This document shows positions 11,475-24,438 of a DNA stretch of 64,000 bases, in pieces. A program made the position numbers and the translations under genes. Where the stretch lies: the NCBI GenBank assembly GCA_003550325.1, contig QKWP01000103.1, positions 206,599 through 270,598 of the forward strand, written 5' to 3'. Below the pieces are notes generated by a model, which saw only the letters and a list, made by a program, of their open reading frames with translations, made no database searches and was not told the DNA's origin. Numbering within the stretch: position 1 is the first letter of the stretch; every line of letters starts with the position of its first letter. Source of the DNA: Gigaspora rosea. Taxonomy: Eukaryota > Glomeromycota > Glomeromycetes > Diversisporales > Gigasporaceae.

Positions 11475-12638
11475 TAATTAGGGTTATTACAAGATTAGCA
11501 TATAAAAATGAAAAATAACATTTCTCTTGATAATATTTTGTTATCATCTAAATTTTATACTAACAAGACCTATTTTCATGTATTCCAATTTAATACAATT
11601 TTATAGAGTTCAAAATTGTATATATTACTCTAATGAAGATTTATATGAGATTTTTATTTGAGATTTTATTTTATGATTTCTCTACAAAAAAAAAAAAAAA
11701 CAGTATTGCATGTACATATGTACTATCATTGAATTCTTTATATATATTGAAAAATACAAATTTTATACTTACAAAAATAAATTCGCTTTGTAGATTTTTT
11801 TTCTCAAACATAATTATGCTAATTGCTCTTGCTTTTAATTTTTAATTTGTGAATTTCACCTTTTGCTCTTTTTTAAATTCGTTAGTTCAATTGAATAGAC
11901 CTTTACTTCACATTCTTTTATGTTCCCTAACAACCGTTCTTAATACTCAAGTTTATTAGTTGTTGAGCTTTTTCTATGTTCATCTTCACTTCAATTTTCA
12001 GAATGAATAATGACCACTTCTAATTTATTTGTCGATTTTTTGACGGATTTATTTGAACTTCTCACTAATAATAAAATATTAATAAAAGATAGCAATAGAT
12101 AATTAAATTGCAGTTATAATTAAATTATTATTTACCTTTATATTTATATTTTATTTATAATAAATATTATATTTACTAATGTTGAATCTATGCTTTCTCA
12201 CCTGTCGATAAGATAATTTATAGCAATTTTTCTTCACTTGGTAAATATTCGATTGGAGTTAATGAATGAATTATTTCTGTAACGATAAATTTTTTGTAAG
12301 ATATATTTCCGAACATTCTATTTCAGATGAAGATTAGATGCTTCTCGGGAAATTGAACTTATCTTCAAATGTATAAATCGATATCAAAGTTTTTAAAGTT
12401 TTCATCATAGGAATTATTATTATAATTTTTTTTTTTTTAAGAAACTTTACCTCATTATCAGTTCCATTAGAAGAATTATTTTCTTCGAAATATTTCTTCA
12501 TCAAAAAAGCTATTATTCGATAATGTAGACTCGTCGTCAGACCTAACATCATCCAAAGGTATAAACATTTTAAACCCGATTTAATTTTTTTTTTAAAAAA
12601 AAGAAAACATCATTGCATTCGTTATTTAATGACTATCT
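11475..12638. other. No gene seen
   Basis: The first ~130 bp match the 3' flank of the BTB-TLDc gene. The rest is AT-rich with homopolymer runs, and none of its short open frames shows a known domain. Confidence 0.4.
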
Positions 12639-12721
12639 TAGACTTCGGGCTTTTGAATAATCAGCCTATTTATTTTATAAAAATTAGACCCAATATTATA
12701 AGTTTAAAAGCCTGAAGTCTA
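12639..12721. mobile_element. 83 bp MITE, copy 1
   Basis: The TIRs are TAGACTTCGGGCTTTT and near complement. It is 83 bp long and nearly identical to the copy at 43234-43316, including the interior AATTAGACCCAATATTATAAG. The left flank ACTATCT is the same at both sites. Confidence 0.75.
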
Positions 12722-13130
12722 TTTACCAGTACGATCACGTTTCTTGTGTAACATTAAATGTGTATAGGGATGGTTTCCTTCAACTTTTTTGATGTCGCTT
12801 ACCTGATTTTTGCAAAAACCTTCTTAGTAGGAGTAATGATTTTCATTTATTCGTTTTTGGAAAGAGTTAAAATTTTTACATACCAAATATGTAATATATA
12901 TGTAAATCACTATTATGATGCAAGGCTGGCGTCACTGATTATAATCTTGAAATTTCATCATTATGATGTTAACGATGTTAATTTAAATTTTTACATATAT
13001 ATAATATATTTCATATACAAATCACACATTATGATGCAAACTGGCGTCACTGATTATTTTATATACCAGTACGATCACGTTTCTTGTGTAACGTGAAATG
13101 TGGAAAGGGATCAACTTTTTTGATGTTTGC
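12722..13130. repeat. Interspersed direct repeats
   Basis: CCAGTACGATCACGTTTCTT with about 50 further bases recurs at ~12727 and ~13067. A second motif, ATTATGATGCAAR-CTGGCGTCACTGATTA, recurs at ~12912 and ~13029. Together they suggest a diverged tandem duplication of about 340 bp followed by internal deletion. The open frame 12758-13096 runs across these repeats and is not supported as a gene. Confidence 0.5.
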
Positions 13131-13534
13131 TATGCTGGGGTTATGGTGATTCTAACAACACGGATGACAACACGTGCATGTTAATGTATATTGAACGATG
13201 GTGTGGGAAATATATTTGTAATTGTGTGTAAATATATTGTGATCAGTGGATACTGGTCTTATTACAGTATTGTGTACTTGTCTAAAATGACATTTATATG
13301 TTGTAACTGATTTGATATATCCAAAATACAATAATCAAAAAAACTGAGAAAATTTTAAAATAAGAACAGTTATGACGATTAATTCGTCATAGTAATTGAT
13401 CTATCACTATCATTTTTTAAAAAATCGACTCCTGTTTGTTATGCGCACTTTGTATTTTTGAGATTTAAAAATCGACTTCTATTCGTCATGTGCACTTCGT
13501 ATCTTTGAAATTAGATTGCAACGTTAATAACATG

Positions 13535-13815
13535 CATTAGTGAGTTACTGTGTATTGCAGACTGGTTAGGTTTATAAAGTAAATAGTGATAGAAGCTATT
13601 ATAATTTCAACGCGAATTAACTAACCGCATATTGGGATTATTAGAAGTTTTGCATGAGAATTTTTTACAGTAATTCTTGGTAGAAGTTACAATAATTTCG
13701 TTGCAAACTCAACCTTAAAGCGTATTATATGCCAAGTAAGTTTGTAACAGAATTTTTTATAGTAATTTACAATAGAAATTGTGATAATTCTAATACATAC
13801 TAATTCACCTTTTCA
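13535..13815 (-). repeat. Degenerate satellite, reverse orientation
   Basis: About two to three units of a ~90-110 bp repeat: AACAGAATTTTTTATAGTAA, AATTATAATAATTTCAA, CAACCTTAA, CCAAGTAAGTTTGTAAC. The same family lies at 17935-18075 in this orientation and at 38945-39600 and 40260-41330 in the opposite one. Confidence 0.6.
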
Positions 13816-14224
13816 AGATTACCGATATAAACTCCAATAGCTTATCTATAATTACATGCTGCACATTGTGAGAGTGGTGGATATCGGGTGTATGGCTAAA
13901 AACCACTAACAACACCACTATCTAATCAAACCAGTGTCCTTTAATTGTGCAAGATTCTTGAATTGGTGGGCAAAAAGGGCGTGGTCAGGTATCGAGGCTC
14001 TTTTAGGGTCTTGCTGCAGTGTAGTCAAATAAAGTTAAGTATTTCTGGGATTTCTTGTGAATAGTTCTTCTGCTAGTGGTTAGAATTTCATTCTATTTAT
14101 ATAATTCTTCTTTATTCTAGTCGCAATAGTTGAAAGGTTCTAATGCTATTACTAATGATCATCATGTGATCAAGGGTGGGTGATTAATCTTTCAAGTTGA
14201 TTTACGCAGTAAGTCTAAGCAGGG

Positions 14225-14937
14225 TAGGGATGGTAAATGACCTGGTCATTTGCCAATTTTTCAAATGACCTCAAATGACCTCAAAATGACCGCTCATTTG
14301 AGGTCATTCAAATTTTGGGTCATTTGGAAATGACTCGTGACCAAATGACTATGGTCATTTCCAAATGACCAGGGTCATTTGGTCATTAGGTCATTTTGCA
14401 TAGAGTTGACATCCTACCGATCACGAAAAACTTGTATAATGCATGTTTTAAATAATACATATGTTCGATCAAATTCACGTCGATTATGCCATTTGTACGA
14501 AATGATTTATATCATTTTACAATCGGTAAATTATTATTCACGAACTTTTTTTTTATTTTTTTAAAAAAAGTAAATACATTATTTTTTTGTCTAGTGTTTT
14601 GTTTTTTTAATCACTTCATACCTGATCTTATGATTCGATTAGAATGTCGTTTTACAACCGGTCTGGAAATGACCTAGTCATTTAGTCAAAATACAATGGC
14701 AATCATTCATCAAATGATTCAGTTATTTATCATATGTAATAATTTTTATTAGATAGCATCTAGCAACGTTTTATTTTACGAAGAACAATAATCAATTTTG
14801 ATTGGCTAAAATTATTAGATAATCGATTAACCAGAATTAAATGACCTTCTTAAGTCATTTGGGGCCGTAAAATGACCAATGACTGGTCATTTGTCATTTG
14901 AGTCATTTGGGTCATTTAAAGTCATTTGCCATCCCTG
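14225..14937. mobile_element. Non-autonomous hAT element, 713 bp
   Basis: The ends are TAGGGATGGTAAATGACC and GTCATTTGCCATCCCTG. A perfect 8 bp target duplication AAGCAGGG lies at 14217-14224 and 14938-14945. The sub-terminal 180 bp are packed with (A/G)GTCATTT and its complement AAATGACC in both orientations, which is the arrangement of hAT transposase binding sites. The interior carries only short open frames with no transposase. Confidence 0.9.
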
Positions 14938-15214
14938 AAGCAGGGATATGCCGGTGGCAATCCGGTTATGCCAGGAACAATCTTTAATCCTGATCGGGAA
15001 TACAGCGATCACATGAGAGCAGATAAGTAGATCTGAATTAGCTGCCTAATTTAGGATCGCAATGGAATGCTAACAAAATCTTCATTGTCAGGGGTAAGTA
15101 TAAAAATATGCGCGCTACGAGCAGACTAGCTGCATATCCGCTAGAAGCAAAGTTTGTATAACATTATTTCGAGGCACTATTAACCATCATAACATTATTC
15201 CATCTATGAATAAT

Positions 15215-17395
15215 AAGAGATAATAATGGAGATATCAATGGACAAATAATTACGCATTGCTAAGGAAATAGCACACAGCTTTTAATTTACATTTAATATT
15301 ATTCAGAGTGTCATTCGAAAACATCTCAACACATGGAAGCAAATTAAGTTTCAGATTTTGGTCTATCAAGATGGGCGCAAAAACAGATTAGATATCTATA
15401 GCAGTGGTGCAAGTCTTTGGGAAACTTCAAGTGAAAAGACACTATCCAAAACTTCAAATTAAAGATGCTAAGCTACATAATCATCTTTACGAAGGGAACA
15501 AGAAAATCTTATCGAAGATGCACTATTTTTTTTTTCGACATTCCGAGCTTTACAAATGTTGGGATAACGACTCCAACGATTGCCCAGATTAATATTTATA
15601 TATTTCTAAAAAGCTATGAATCAATACCATCCTACTGAAACGTTATCTGAGAATAGTGAATTTTCCTTAAGTCGTCAAGACAATATAAGCATATACGAGG
15701 CTGTATTATCTTTGCTGTACATACGTATCTGGTACGAATGATTTATTGAGGAACAGCATCATCGCTGAGAATTCGAGAAATGAAGTGGGTGAATTTTTCT
15801 CTTAAAAAAGCAAAGTTCTTAAAGCATTGAATTTGCTGACGAAATTTTTCGAATGTGGCCAGCATAGCGATAACAAACTCGAAAGTATTGGACTATTTGA
15901 TAGAAAGCAGTGCAGATATACTTGCAGAATACCACACTGTTTTTATTGGATCTTAAATATAAAAGATTCGCCTACAGACTGAAAGCGTTCAAACCCAATA
16001 ACGAATGGGCATTAAGCCATAGTACAATGCAATACATCAACAAATTCAAAATATCGCTTGCAGATTCAAATGAGTCATCAAAAAAAAAAAAAAAATCGTC
16101 ATAAAATATATGATGCACTGGTATCAAGTCGGCGCGGGCTAGTACAGAATGAATAATTAAGAGCACATATGTGCAGATTTAAATAATGAAATAATCACAA
16201 AAAAAAAAAAAAAAAAAATTTTTTTTTAACAGAAGCATTAAGCCATTGCTATGCAATATATCGCACGACGAAGTAAGTTAAAGAATCGCTTGCAGAATTA
16301 GATAATTATCAGAAACTGAACCAAATAATGCATTAGCATTAAGTCAACAGGATAAAACTTATTAAACGAATAGATATTGTTACAGGGAAAAATGGATAAC
16401 AATTGCTTTATATGACGCAAAAGATGATAAGAAGGCAGATTGCCAGAGGCGTGACTTGATTGTCTTTGAGAAGACTGAATCAACTCCCCTTTTATACTTT
16501 GAGTATTAAAGAAACGGTGAAACTTTAATAAACTAAAATCATACATTATTTTGTCTCACCAACGTTAGCATGCTATACGTATCAGGCAATACATGGCCTG
16601 ATATAACTAAATCAAAGGCTAATCCTTATACATCAAGATTATGAATGGCCTGATGTTATATAAAATATGGCGTAGTATAAATTTATAATCGATATTACTT
16701 TTGCCCGTGACAATATTGATGACGGAAATTAGATCTTCTGGGTTAGCCTAAAATTTAACCAAACCAACCAGCCAACCCAAACAATCTATTGAGAGAGGCG
16801 TATTAGATTCGGCAAGCGGATAATACAAGGCTTCGGCCATCGATACTTGAGTAATTCCCTAGTAGCAAACAATAAACACAACTATCTCAGTGCGTCGAGA
16901 CAGTTAAAAAAAAAAAAAGAGAGACCAAAGTGGCTCTCAGTACATTGAGAAATTGAGAATACAATCGGATAGCGTAACATTACAATCACGTGTGCAAGAT
17001 TTACAGGCAAACGATCATATGACTATGCAACTCAGTAGTAGATCAAGGGCGCAAGGCCTTTATTATATACTTTTAATCATTTAAGACAAATTATATATGT
17101 TATTTTCAGTTCACCCATTAAAATAATTAATCAACTAATAACAATTCTTCTATCAAACCTGTACATCAGGAATCTCTATTTTAACCATCATAATCGTCAT
17201 GCGCCATTCACGGGTTTTACTGATTATACTGATTTTACTGCCGGAAAAACCATCTTAGAAAAAGATCAATATAACCACCATATCCAGCCTGCGGCACCTC
17301 GATGACTATGTATTACTAGATACATTTTGGGGCTCACAATATCATGTAGATTTAAAAATCGAACCAAAGAATGCATTAACATTAAATCAATTGGG
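15215..17395 (+). pseudogene. Protein kinase-TPR relic
   Basis: Scattered pieces in order: kinase αE region (QWTNNYALLRK near 15240), C-lobe words LWETSSEKTLS (near 15417) and EGNKKIL (near 15494), and ELYKCWDNDSNDCPD (15547-15591), which matches the kinase C-lobe ending ELYxxCWxxDPxxRP. TPR-like repeats of the FKPNNEWALS type follow (about 15985-16060), with repeats of EPNNALALS (about 16318) and EPKNALTLN (about 17360). Kinases followed by TPRs with the EPNNxxAL motif are common in Rhizophagus. The N-lobe and the HRD and DFG motifs are missing, and stops and shifts separate every piece. Confidence 0.65.
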
Positions 17396-18337
17396 CTTTA
17401 CCAGCAAATAATTAGGCAGGTAAGTTTTATTGAGCTTGAAGTTTGCAGAGTATGTAATAGAAATAAAACTATGTAAAGTTAATTTTTTGTTTTGCATGGT
17501 GTTTCAAAATTCAAGTTGACCAGCGGGTTGGATTTTTTTAATTTATTGTAAATTAATAATCTCATGTTATGTATAAGGCCACACAAGATTTTTTTTCAGC
17601 TTGCATAACATGGAATCAGAAAATTTTGTATTTTTTTTTTCAGATCTAGCGGGTAATTCCAAAAAATTAAGGTCGCCATTGGGTACACCAGAGAAAAAAT
17701 TATATAGCAAAAAATGAATAATTTCATATTGGAATTAAAAAAATTTTTTTTGAAAAATTGGATTGGCGAGTAATGCAAAATGAAAAATTAACTTTGTGTG
17801 GCCTTAACCAGAATGGCAGAGTCATTCTGTTAAAGAAACAACCATAATAGCACTGTGAGTCACTTTAGAATTAGCCGACTGGGCCATTCTCCATCTGCCA
17901 AAACAAGCAGCTGCGATGGAATCGCGTGACTGCATAACAGAATTTTTACAGTAACACATGATAGTTATCACAATAATTTGAATACAAACCAACTTAACCT
18001 TATACAAGAATAGCAAGTAAGTTCTATAACAAAATTTTTTGCAATAACCTACAATTGTGATAATTTCAAAAAAGCTAAACTAATTCAATCTTAACTAATT
18101 GAATATCAAAGAAATTCATAATAATAATGTCTCTGGTCGTTGGGCATTAGTGGATTGATCCTTGACACTATTGTAATATATGTGAAAATAATAAAATAAA
18201 ATCTTTGTAGCAAAAGTGAGCTATTTGTTCTAGTACTGAAGTTCATTTTGTTCGTGCAGGTATATCTCGAGTTAATCATTACCACATGGCTGATCGTACT
18301 GGTCCTGCGCCGCGTCACGCGCTGCGCAGCTACCTTA
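17396..18337. other. No gene seen; satellite units
   Basis: About 17935-18075 carries units of the degenerate satellite. A short GC-rich inverted stretch (GCGCCGCGTCACGCGCTGCG, about 18307-18326) lies just left of the segmental duplication boundary. The minus-strand frame 18106-18396 crosses that boundary and shows no domain. Confidence 0.4.
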
Positions 18338-18990
18338 TTCATTAACGTCACGTTTGTTGTATTTAATTTATATACAATTGAGACCTCATCAATCATACAC
18401 GAATGTTTGCTAATTTAACGATAATTTACAAAACTTATTTGCTCATTCTCATACTAAAATATGATCATTTTAATAATCAGATAATGGTGCTAATAAGAAT
18501 AAAGCTTTTTTCAGATATCACTATTTTGAATCGATAAAATTTTCAATTTATCGATATACAGTATAAAGTTTAATTATGCTGAACTACGTGTACATGTATT
18601 GATAAATACATTTAACATTCTATATCGATTGTTAAACAAAAAAAAAAAAAATTTTTTTTACCTAAAATTTGACTGTCAATTTTCCTGCGTTTAGGTTAGC
18701 ATACTTTGATACTTTACACCATCACATGCTCATTAAATTACTCTAATAAATGGTAATTTAAAGCACTCTTAACGAAATATTTTAAAATTACTTTTGTAAA
18801 GCTATTTACAGAGCATTTAGGTTTTTTGTTAAGAATCTTCTAACTCATATTTTCATATCAATTCAGCCACAAGCTTAAATGTCAATCATAAACTTATCGT
18901 ATTTAACTCAAGTTCATAATAAAAAAAATTAGTATTCATATAATGATCCATGTAATCCGTAACCGCATATTTTCATGACCTATATGATTA

Positions 18991-19538
18991 CTTATCATTT
19001 ATAGATAATTTTTTTATAGACATCTTATTTCAATTCGTAGACAAGTTTCTTTTAAATACAATTATTAATTTTACAGACGGTTTTTTGATAAACATTTTAT
19101 AAACAATATTTAACAGTAAATAACTCCAAATCTATTTGTCTATTTTGAACGATTTGGTTACCAAAATAATCATCTCGATAAGACAATTCTAACAATCTCA
19201 AAATCATTAAAATCTAATCACGGGATTTCAATATATTAACATTAGTTAAACTAATATAATAGGATATAATTATTAATTATCTCGGGGCTCTATGATTAAT
19301 TTTTAGAGATTTTGGACTTTTAGAATCGTCTTATTGAGATAGCTTTTTTGGTAATCAAATCATCCTAAACAGGCCAATAGATCAGGAGTTATTTCTGTTA
19401 AAGATTGTCTATAAAATGAACATATCCGTAAAATGAACTGTCTATGAAATGATCATTAAATATCTTAAAATAAACATGTCTATGAATTAATTACCTATGA
19501 AATGAAATGTCTGTAAAGTAATTTCTATAAAGTGATAC
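18991..19538. repeat. Degenerate TIR element with internal repeats
   Basis: The left part (CTTATCATTTATAGATAATT, TTTATAGACATC, AATTCGTAGACAAG) is complementary to the right part (CTATGAATTAATTACC, AATGTCTGTAAAGTAATTTC, TATAAAGTGATAC). Segment B has lost about 460 bp from the middle of this region, near 44149. Related words occur at 5740-6060 and 61180-61310. Confidence 0.45.
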
Positions 19539-19813
19539 GTAACAGACATATACAGTATAGCGATGTTCATAACAACAAGTATTAATATAATATCATCTAA
19601 GAAAATATAAAAATATTACAAAGATAGAAATTGTATCCAAAAGTAAAAAAATATATTCCTATTACTAATCTAAATTACAAGGACGTCTCCTAGAGTGCTA
19701 ATTCATAAAATCCTTCTCTTAATTGCATAATTTTACTATAATTTAAAATAGAATAATTCGTCATTACAATGTTAAAGCTTTAGTAAATTCTATACATATA
19801 CATATATATATAT

Positions 19814-20542
19814 CTAATCATACCCACTAATTTGAAGACAGTCCAAAATATAGTAAAGTTTCCAAGTCGCAATGGTAAGACTATAATGCACTATATGACT
19901 AACGTTTTCATCATCTATCACTCGTTTAAAAAACACGTGACTTTTGCTGTCGAATTCATGTTTATATGTATCATTGTTTTCGAATTCAGGACAAGTTAAA
20001 CTACCAACTACCAGCTTAATTGGTCTAGATAAATTCTCTGTCTTATCCACGAATACTGTGAAATACTTAGACTTGAACCGAAGGTTTGTTTTATGATATC
20101 CGTAATCATAAATGTCAACATTTTCATTAAATAAAAAAGTAAAAGTTTTTGTTTGGTCATCATATGTTGGTGACACTTCTTTAGACGATTTGGTTTCAAA
20201 CCAGTCCTCAAACTAAATCAAAGTTGATTATTATCGATTAAATTTATTATAATAATTTGACTTTAAAAAATTTGATTCACCTCAACTATTAAACCAGAGT
20301 TTAATCTAGAAATAACGATTTCACTCATTACTAAGGGAATGAACACGTTCCATTGTTTGCAAACAGTTCGAAGAGTACAAAAATACTCAAAACTATATAT
20401 ATTATTTAAGATAATTAAAAGTCAAAAAGAAATTCAAATATCGACGACACTATTTTATTCAATATCTGTAAGCTTACTTTGTCTTATCAATAACATTTGT
20501 TAAAATTTGAATTTGCAATTCATTAGCAAGTAATTGAATCAT
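19814..20542 (-). pseudogene. F-box-like gene, copy A (decayed)
   Basis: A homologue of 44369-45107. The second exon is still open, from FEDWFETKSSKEV through DDQTKTFTFLF to WKLYYILDCLQISGY at the C-terminus. The first part begins at ATG 20542 with the F-box-like words LLANELKIQILTNV. A stop follows in AAAG-TAA, and an extra one-base deletion (relative to copy B) breaks the FEFLFD region. The intron between the parts (donor GTGAATC, acceptor TTTAG) is kept. Confidence 0.7.
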
Positions 20543-21424
20543 TTTGAGGCAGGGTAGAGTTCTCTATTGTTATAAAAAAAAAAAAAAGGTTTCAATAGTC
20601 AAGTTTTTTAATTAGTAACTGTGGGTTACGTAAATATACAATATTTAGAGCCCTAAAAAATTTCATTAAAAATTTTTTTTGTCGCTAGACTGGGTTAGTT
20701 TTTGTCATTAAAGTATTAGATTAGTTTAGAAAATAGTCTCATTACTGTCAAAATTTCGCAACGAATTAATACAGAAGGTAACAAAATAATGACATCTGAT
20801 CTCAGAATTGAGGGTGTATATCACACCACATACTTTCCATACGTGCTTACATAAACTTGATAGAGTGAGTTGCACATTTTTAAGTCATTAATTAATAGTG
20901 TGTAAATTATGAGAAATGAGAATCTATGTAAAGGGTTGCTCTCGCCCTTAGTTCATAATCTCTGAAATCATCCTTAAATAAAGAAAACATAAATATACAT
21001 TCTTTTATATTATAAATGCTCAATAACTATAAATTACGAGCTCCCTTATTTTTTATCAAGTTTCCACATCGGAGTTAAACTCTGATAATATACAGTAGAT
21101 CAAAACGTATTCAACAGATTAAAAATATCTACGCAAATCAACCTGGAGGTACTAATTAAAAAAAGTCAGAAATGCTTTTTTGCATCTACATAAAAAGCTG
21201 CGTTTATTATTATCTGTTATCATTACCACTTACCAGAACTGTCAACCTTGAATTTCTAACTTCATGTGGTGTTTTCATTAGAATTTCCTTTGAGGGATGT
21301 CTATAACGGAGTAGACTCTTATAGTTTTTGAGTTTAAATAACTTTGGGATTAGGGCCGCTTTATATTAGATTTAGGCTAACAAATTGCTTTTTAGACATT
21401 TTTTATTATACTATTGTCGTAATT

Positions 21425-21995
21425 AAAATTGGAGAACAATCTAATATTCAATTTTTTAAAGGACATTCAGCAATCTTATACTAACTTCTCTATACTTTCG
21501 CCAAAATTTTGTAAATGCAATCAAGAAAAATAATATTATTTGAAATTACCTCATATTTCTACCAAAAATATTTAATATTATCATTAAGTAAGTTATAATA
21601 AAATATAGTAATATCAATATAATATTATACTTATCAAACTTTTATTATTCTTATTAATTTTTATTTATATTACTACGGTGGTATAATTTTATTGAAAAAT
21701 TTTGAAGTTTCGTCCATATTTGACTAATTAGTCTCAGTCAATGAACTTAAATTTACAGAAATAACTGGACATCTTCAGTTTGCCTTATTGATAATAATGC
21801 ATTTTGACTTCGTTTAAAATTTTCTCGTTTTCATCAAATTAGTTTCCTTGATGAAAGCTTCGGACCTTTACAATAATTTTGCAATAATATTATTGCCAAA
21901 TATCCAAGTACAATTTTTAACTCTGATGATTTTGCCGCTCTTCATGAGAATGCTTTAATTGTTCTTTTAAAAAATGATGATTTACAAATTAGATT
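21425..21995 (+). pseudogene. BTB-TLDc relic in segment A
   Basis: It begins abruptly within BTB (VVIKIGEQSNIQFFKGHSAIL, then a stop), keeps the intron donor near 21590, and continues into BACK (FNSDDFAALHENALIVLLKNDDLQI) before ending at a hAT-like end (about 22000-22060). The first ~150 bp of the gene present in copy B are deleted here. The TLDc part is absent in both copies, so it was lost before the segmental duplication. Confidence 0.8.
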
Positions 21996-22065
21996 TAATT
22001 GACGAAAGACGAAACTAGGTTTCGCGTTTCGTCAGCGCGAAATCTCGAGGTTTTGTTTAACAACT
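21993..22065. repeat. Remnant of a hAT element end
   Basis: GACGAAACTAGGTTTCGCG … GAGGTTTTGTTTAACAACTATAGTTG matches the terminal region of the element at 23515-24930 (TATAGTTGTTAGGCGAAACC). The same remnant is at about 46829-46895 in segment B, so it predates the duplication and replaces the lost 3' part of the BTB relic. Confidence 0.6.
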
Positions 22066-24019
22066 ATAGTTGAAAATAAAGGGTTTCAACCGTTTATTAA
22101 TAAATTAGCGCCACACTACTTACACTCTTCCATCAATTCTTTGCTTAAAAACTTGATATGAATCGGATTTTATTGATTGAATGAGTCAATAAATTAAATA
22201 AATAATAAATAGTTGTAATAAATTACATTATAATATTTTTCATGTACTTAATAAATAGCGACAGTTCATGTATTTAATAAATAGATGATCAGCATGTTTA
22301 ACACGCATAATCAATAATAAATTTGTATAAACAGAGTTTGAGACCCAGTTTCTTGTGTGCTTTGAATCAGTGTTTAGTGAGTTTTCGAGCACAAACTAAC
22401 CGGTTTAAGCAGGATAACATCACTAAAATGACCTTAAATATACTGTATAGCTAAACTCCTTAGCACATATCCAAGTATTTTCTTATTAAATATAATTAAT
22501 TATTTTGATTGCTAAATGCGACACATATTCAAGTGGTGCCTACTCGATAACTGTACGTACGTACGATGCATAAATTTCATAATTATCAAAGTTACCAGTG
22601 ACACAGTCTACTATAGGCATTTACGTATCATATTACTAGTTCTCATTAATAATTCACAAATATATATGTTGTAATATTTCTGGATAAACCTGTAAACACA
22701 CTATATTGAATACAAAATCTGTAAGAATGGCTGAAAAGATATTTCCGATGGTATATTAAAAAAAATTTGACTACAAGCAATTTATTAACGGTATAAGAAT
22801 TGGTGATGGAGGCTTTGGGGCAGTTTATAAATATGATTGGAAAGATAATGAATTAATAGTCGCGCTTAACAATGCAAATTTAAGTGAAAATATTATTCAA
22901 AAATTTTTAATAATTTGTAATTGAGGTATGATTTATTCTTGAGAGATAAATTCTTAATTTTATAAAGTTGATAAAATTATATAAATTTCAATAAAAGCTT
23001 AAGCTATCACGAGAAGTATTTATCATCCGAATATTATTACATTTTACGGAGTTACAAGAGATTGTATTTTCTTTAGCATTAAATAAATTGAACAAATAAT
23101 CAATTTATAACATAGTTTTAGAACTTGCTAATGATGGGATCTATGAGATTACATAAGAAATAATTTCGCAACAATGCAATGGACAAACAAATTAACTATT
23201 GCAAAGGGAATCGTTCGTGGTCTTATGATCCTGCATAAGAATAATATTGTTTACAGGAACCTTGTTAGTATGTCAAATCGCTTATAACTTTTAATTAAAA
23301 ATTAAATGAATATTATTTTTTATAGCATTCAAAAAACATTTTAATTCACCAAAGCCAAATAAAATTTGTAGATTTTGGTTTGGCAAAGAAGATATATGAG
23401 ATTTCATTGACTTATACTTCGATTGTGCAAGGAATGGCGGAATATATTGACCATCAATGTTTTGTTAACCCAAGATTTAAACGCAAAAGGAAATCTGACA
23501 TTTATAGTCTCGGATATAGTTGTTAGGCGAAACCTAGAGGTTTCGCGTTGGCGAAAGTCGAAACCTAGTTTCGACTTTCGCCAAAAAAATTCCAAAATGG
23601 CGAAATGGCGAAACCGGCGAAACGTGGCGAAACTAGAAACTAGAAGTTGGAGAAACTAATAAACTAAAGGTTGAAAAACTACATAAAGGTAAAACTTACC
23701 AGTCTAAAATAAAGGTTAAAAATATTATCAACTTAATTTATAATACGTATAGTTGCTTCTTTCTATACTAAGTCTTATGCTTAAATTAGATATCTTTCTT
23801 CTTTGCTTTTTAATATAATAAAAATTGTTGTAGTTTATGCTATAATTGGTTACAATATAGCAGTTTTCATTGCAACATTAATCTTTGCATTGATTATTTT
23901 GAAAAATTATTCAAAAATTTTACATTTTTTTTTTTTACATAGTTAAATTGTCCATCCAAGGCATCAAATTTTATGAAAGACAACAATACTCATTATTGAT
24001 GATTTTAACTGAATCTAAA

Positions 24020-24438
24020 ATGGTAGAACGATTACTTATAACTCGGATCGAATTTGCAGATCGTTTGACCAAACTATGGTTGTATAACTTAAGGTAAGTT
24101 ATCCTAACTTACGTTAGACTTTAACTTGCGTAACTTATGTAACTTACATATGTTACACTAATCTAATGCTGGCCAATATTTTTAAAGTTGGCCCGCTTTA
24201 GCTTTTGGCTTTCTATTTCATCTTAATGCTGGTCAAAATTTCTTAATGCCAGCCTGCTTTAATACCTTATATATTTGTAACTTACATGAGGTCATGTAAC
24301 TTACAATGTAACTTACAATGTAAGTTACATTGTCAAGTAAGTTAACACAACCCTAGGCCAAACCCAGAGCATTCTATTTCGAATATGACCAAACGATCAG
24401 CAAATCTGACCAGAGTTATAAGTAATCGGTTCTACTAT
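24020..24438. mobile_element. Fold-back MITE nested in the hAT element
   Basis: The arms ATGGTAGAACGATTACTTAT…GCAGATCGTTTGACC and complement are about 55 bp. Without its own insert the element is only about 130 bp. The ends do not give a clear target duplication. Confidence 0.7.
24075..24355. mobile_element. Small hAT-like MITE, third nesting level
   Basis: The ends are TATGGTTGTATAACTTA and TAAGTTAACACAACCCTA. The flanking 8-mers GACCAAAC (24067-24074) and GGCCAAAC (24356-24363) differ at one base and fit an aged hAT duplication. Internal repeats are of the form GTAACTTAC / GTAAGTTAC. Confidence 0.75.

Noticed and set aside
12758-13096. 112 aa hydrophobic frame resembling a membrane protein
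   Set aside because: Hydrophobicity follows from T-rich codons, and the frame spans interspersed direct repeats with no conserved motif.
16298-16546. 82 aa minus-strand frame
   Set aside because: It is antisense to the TPR relic and has no domain signal.
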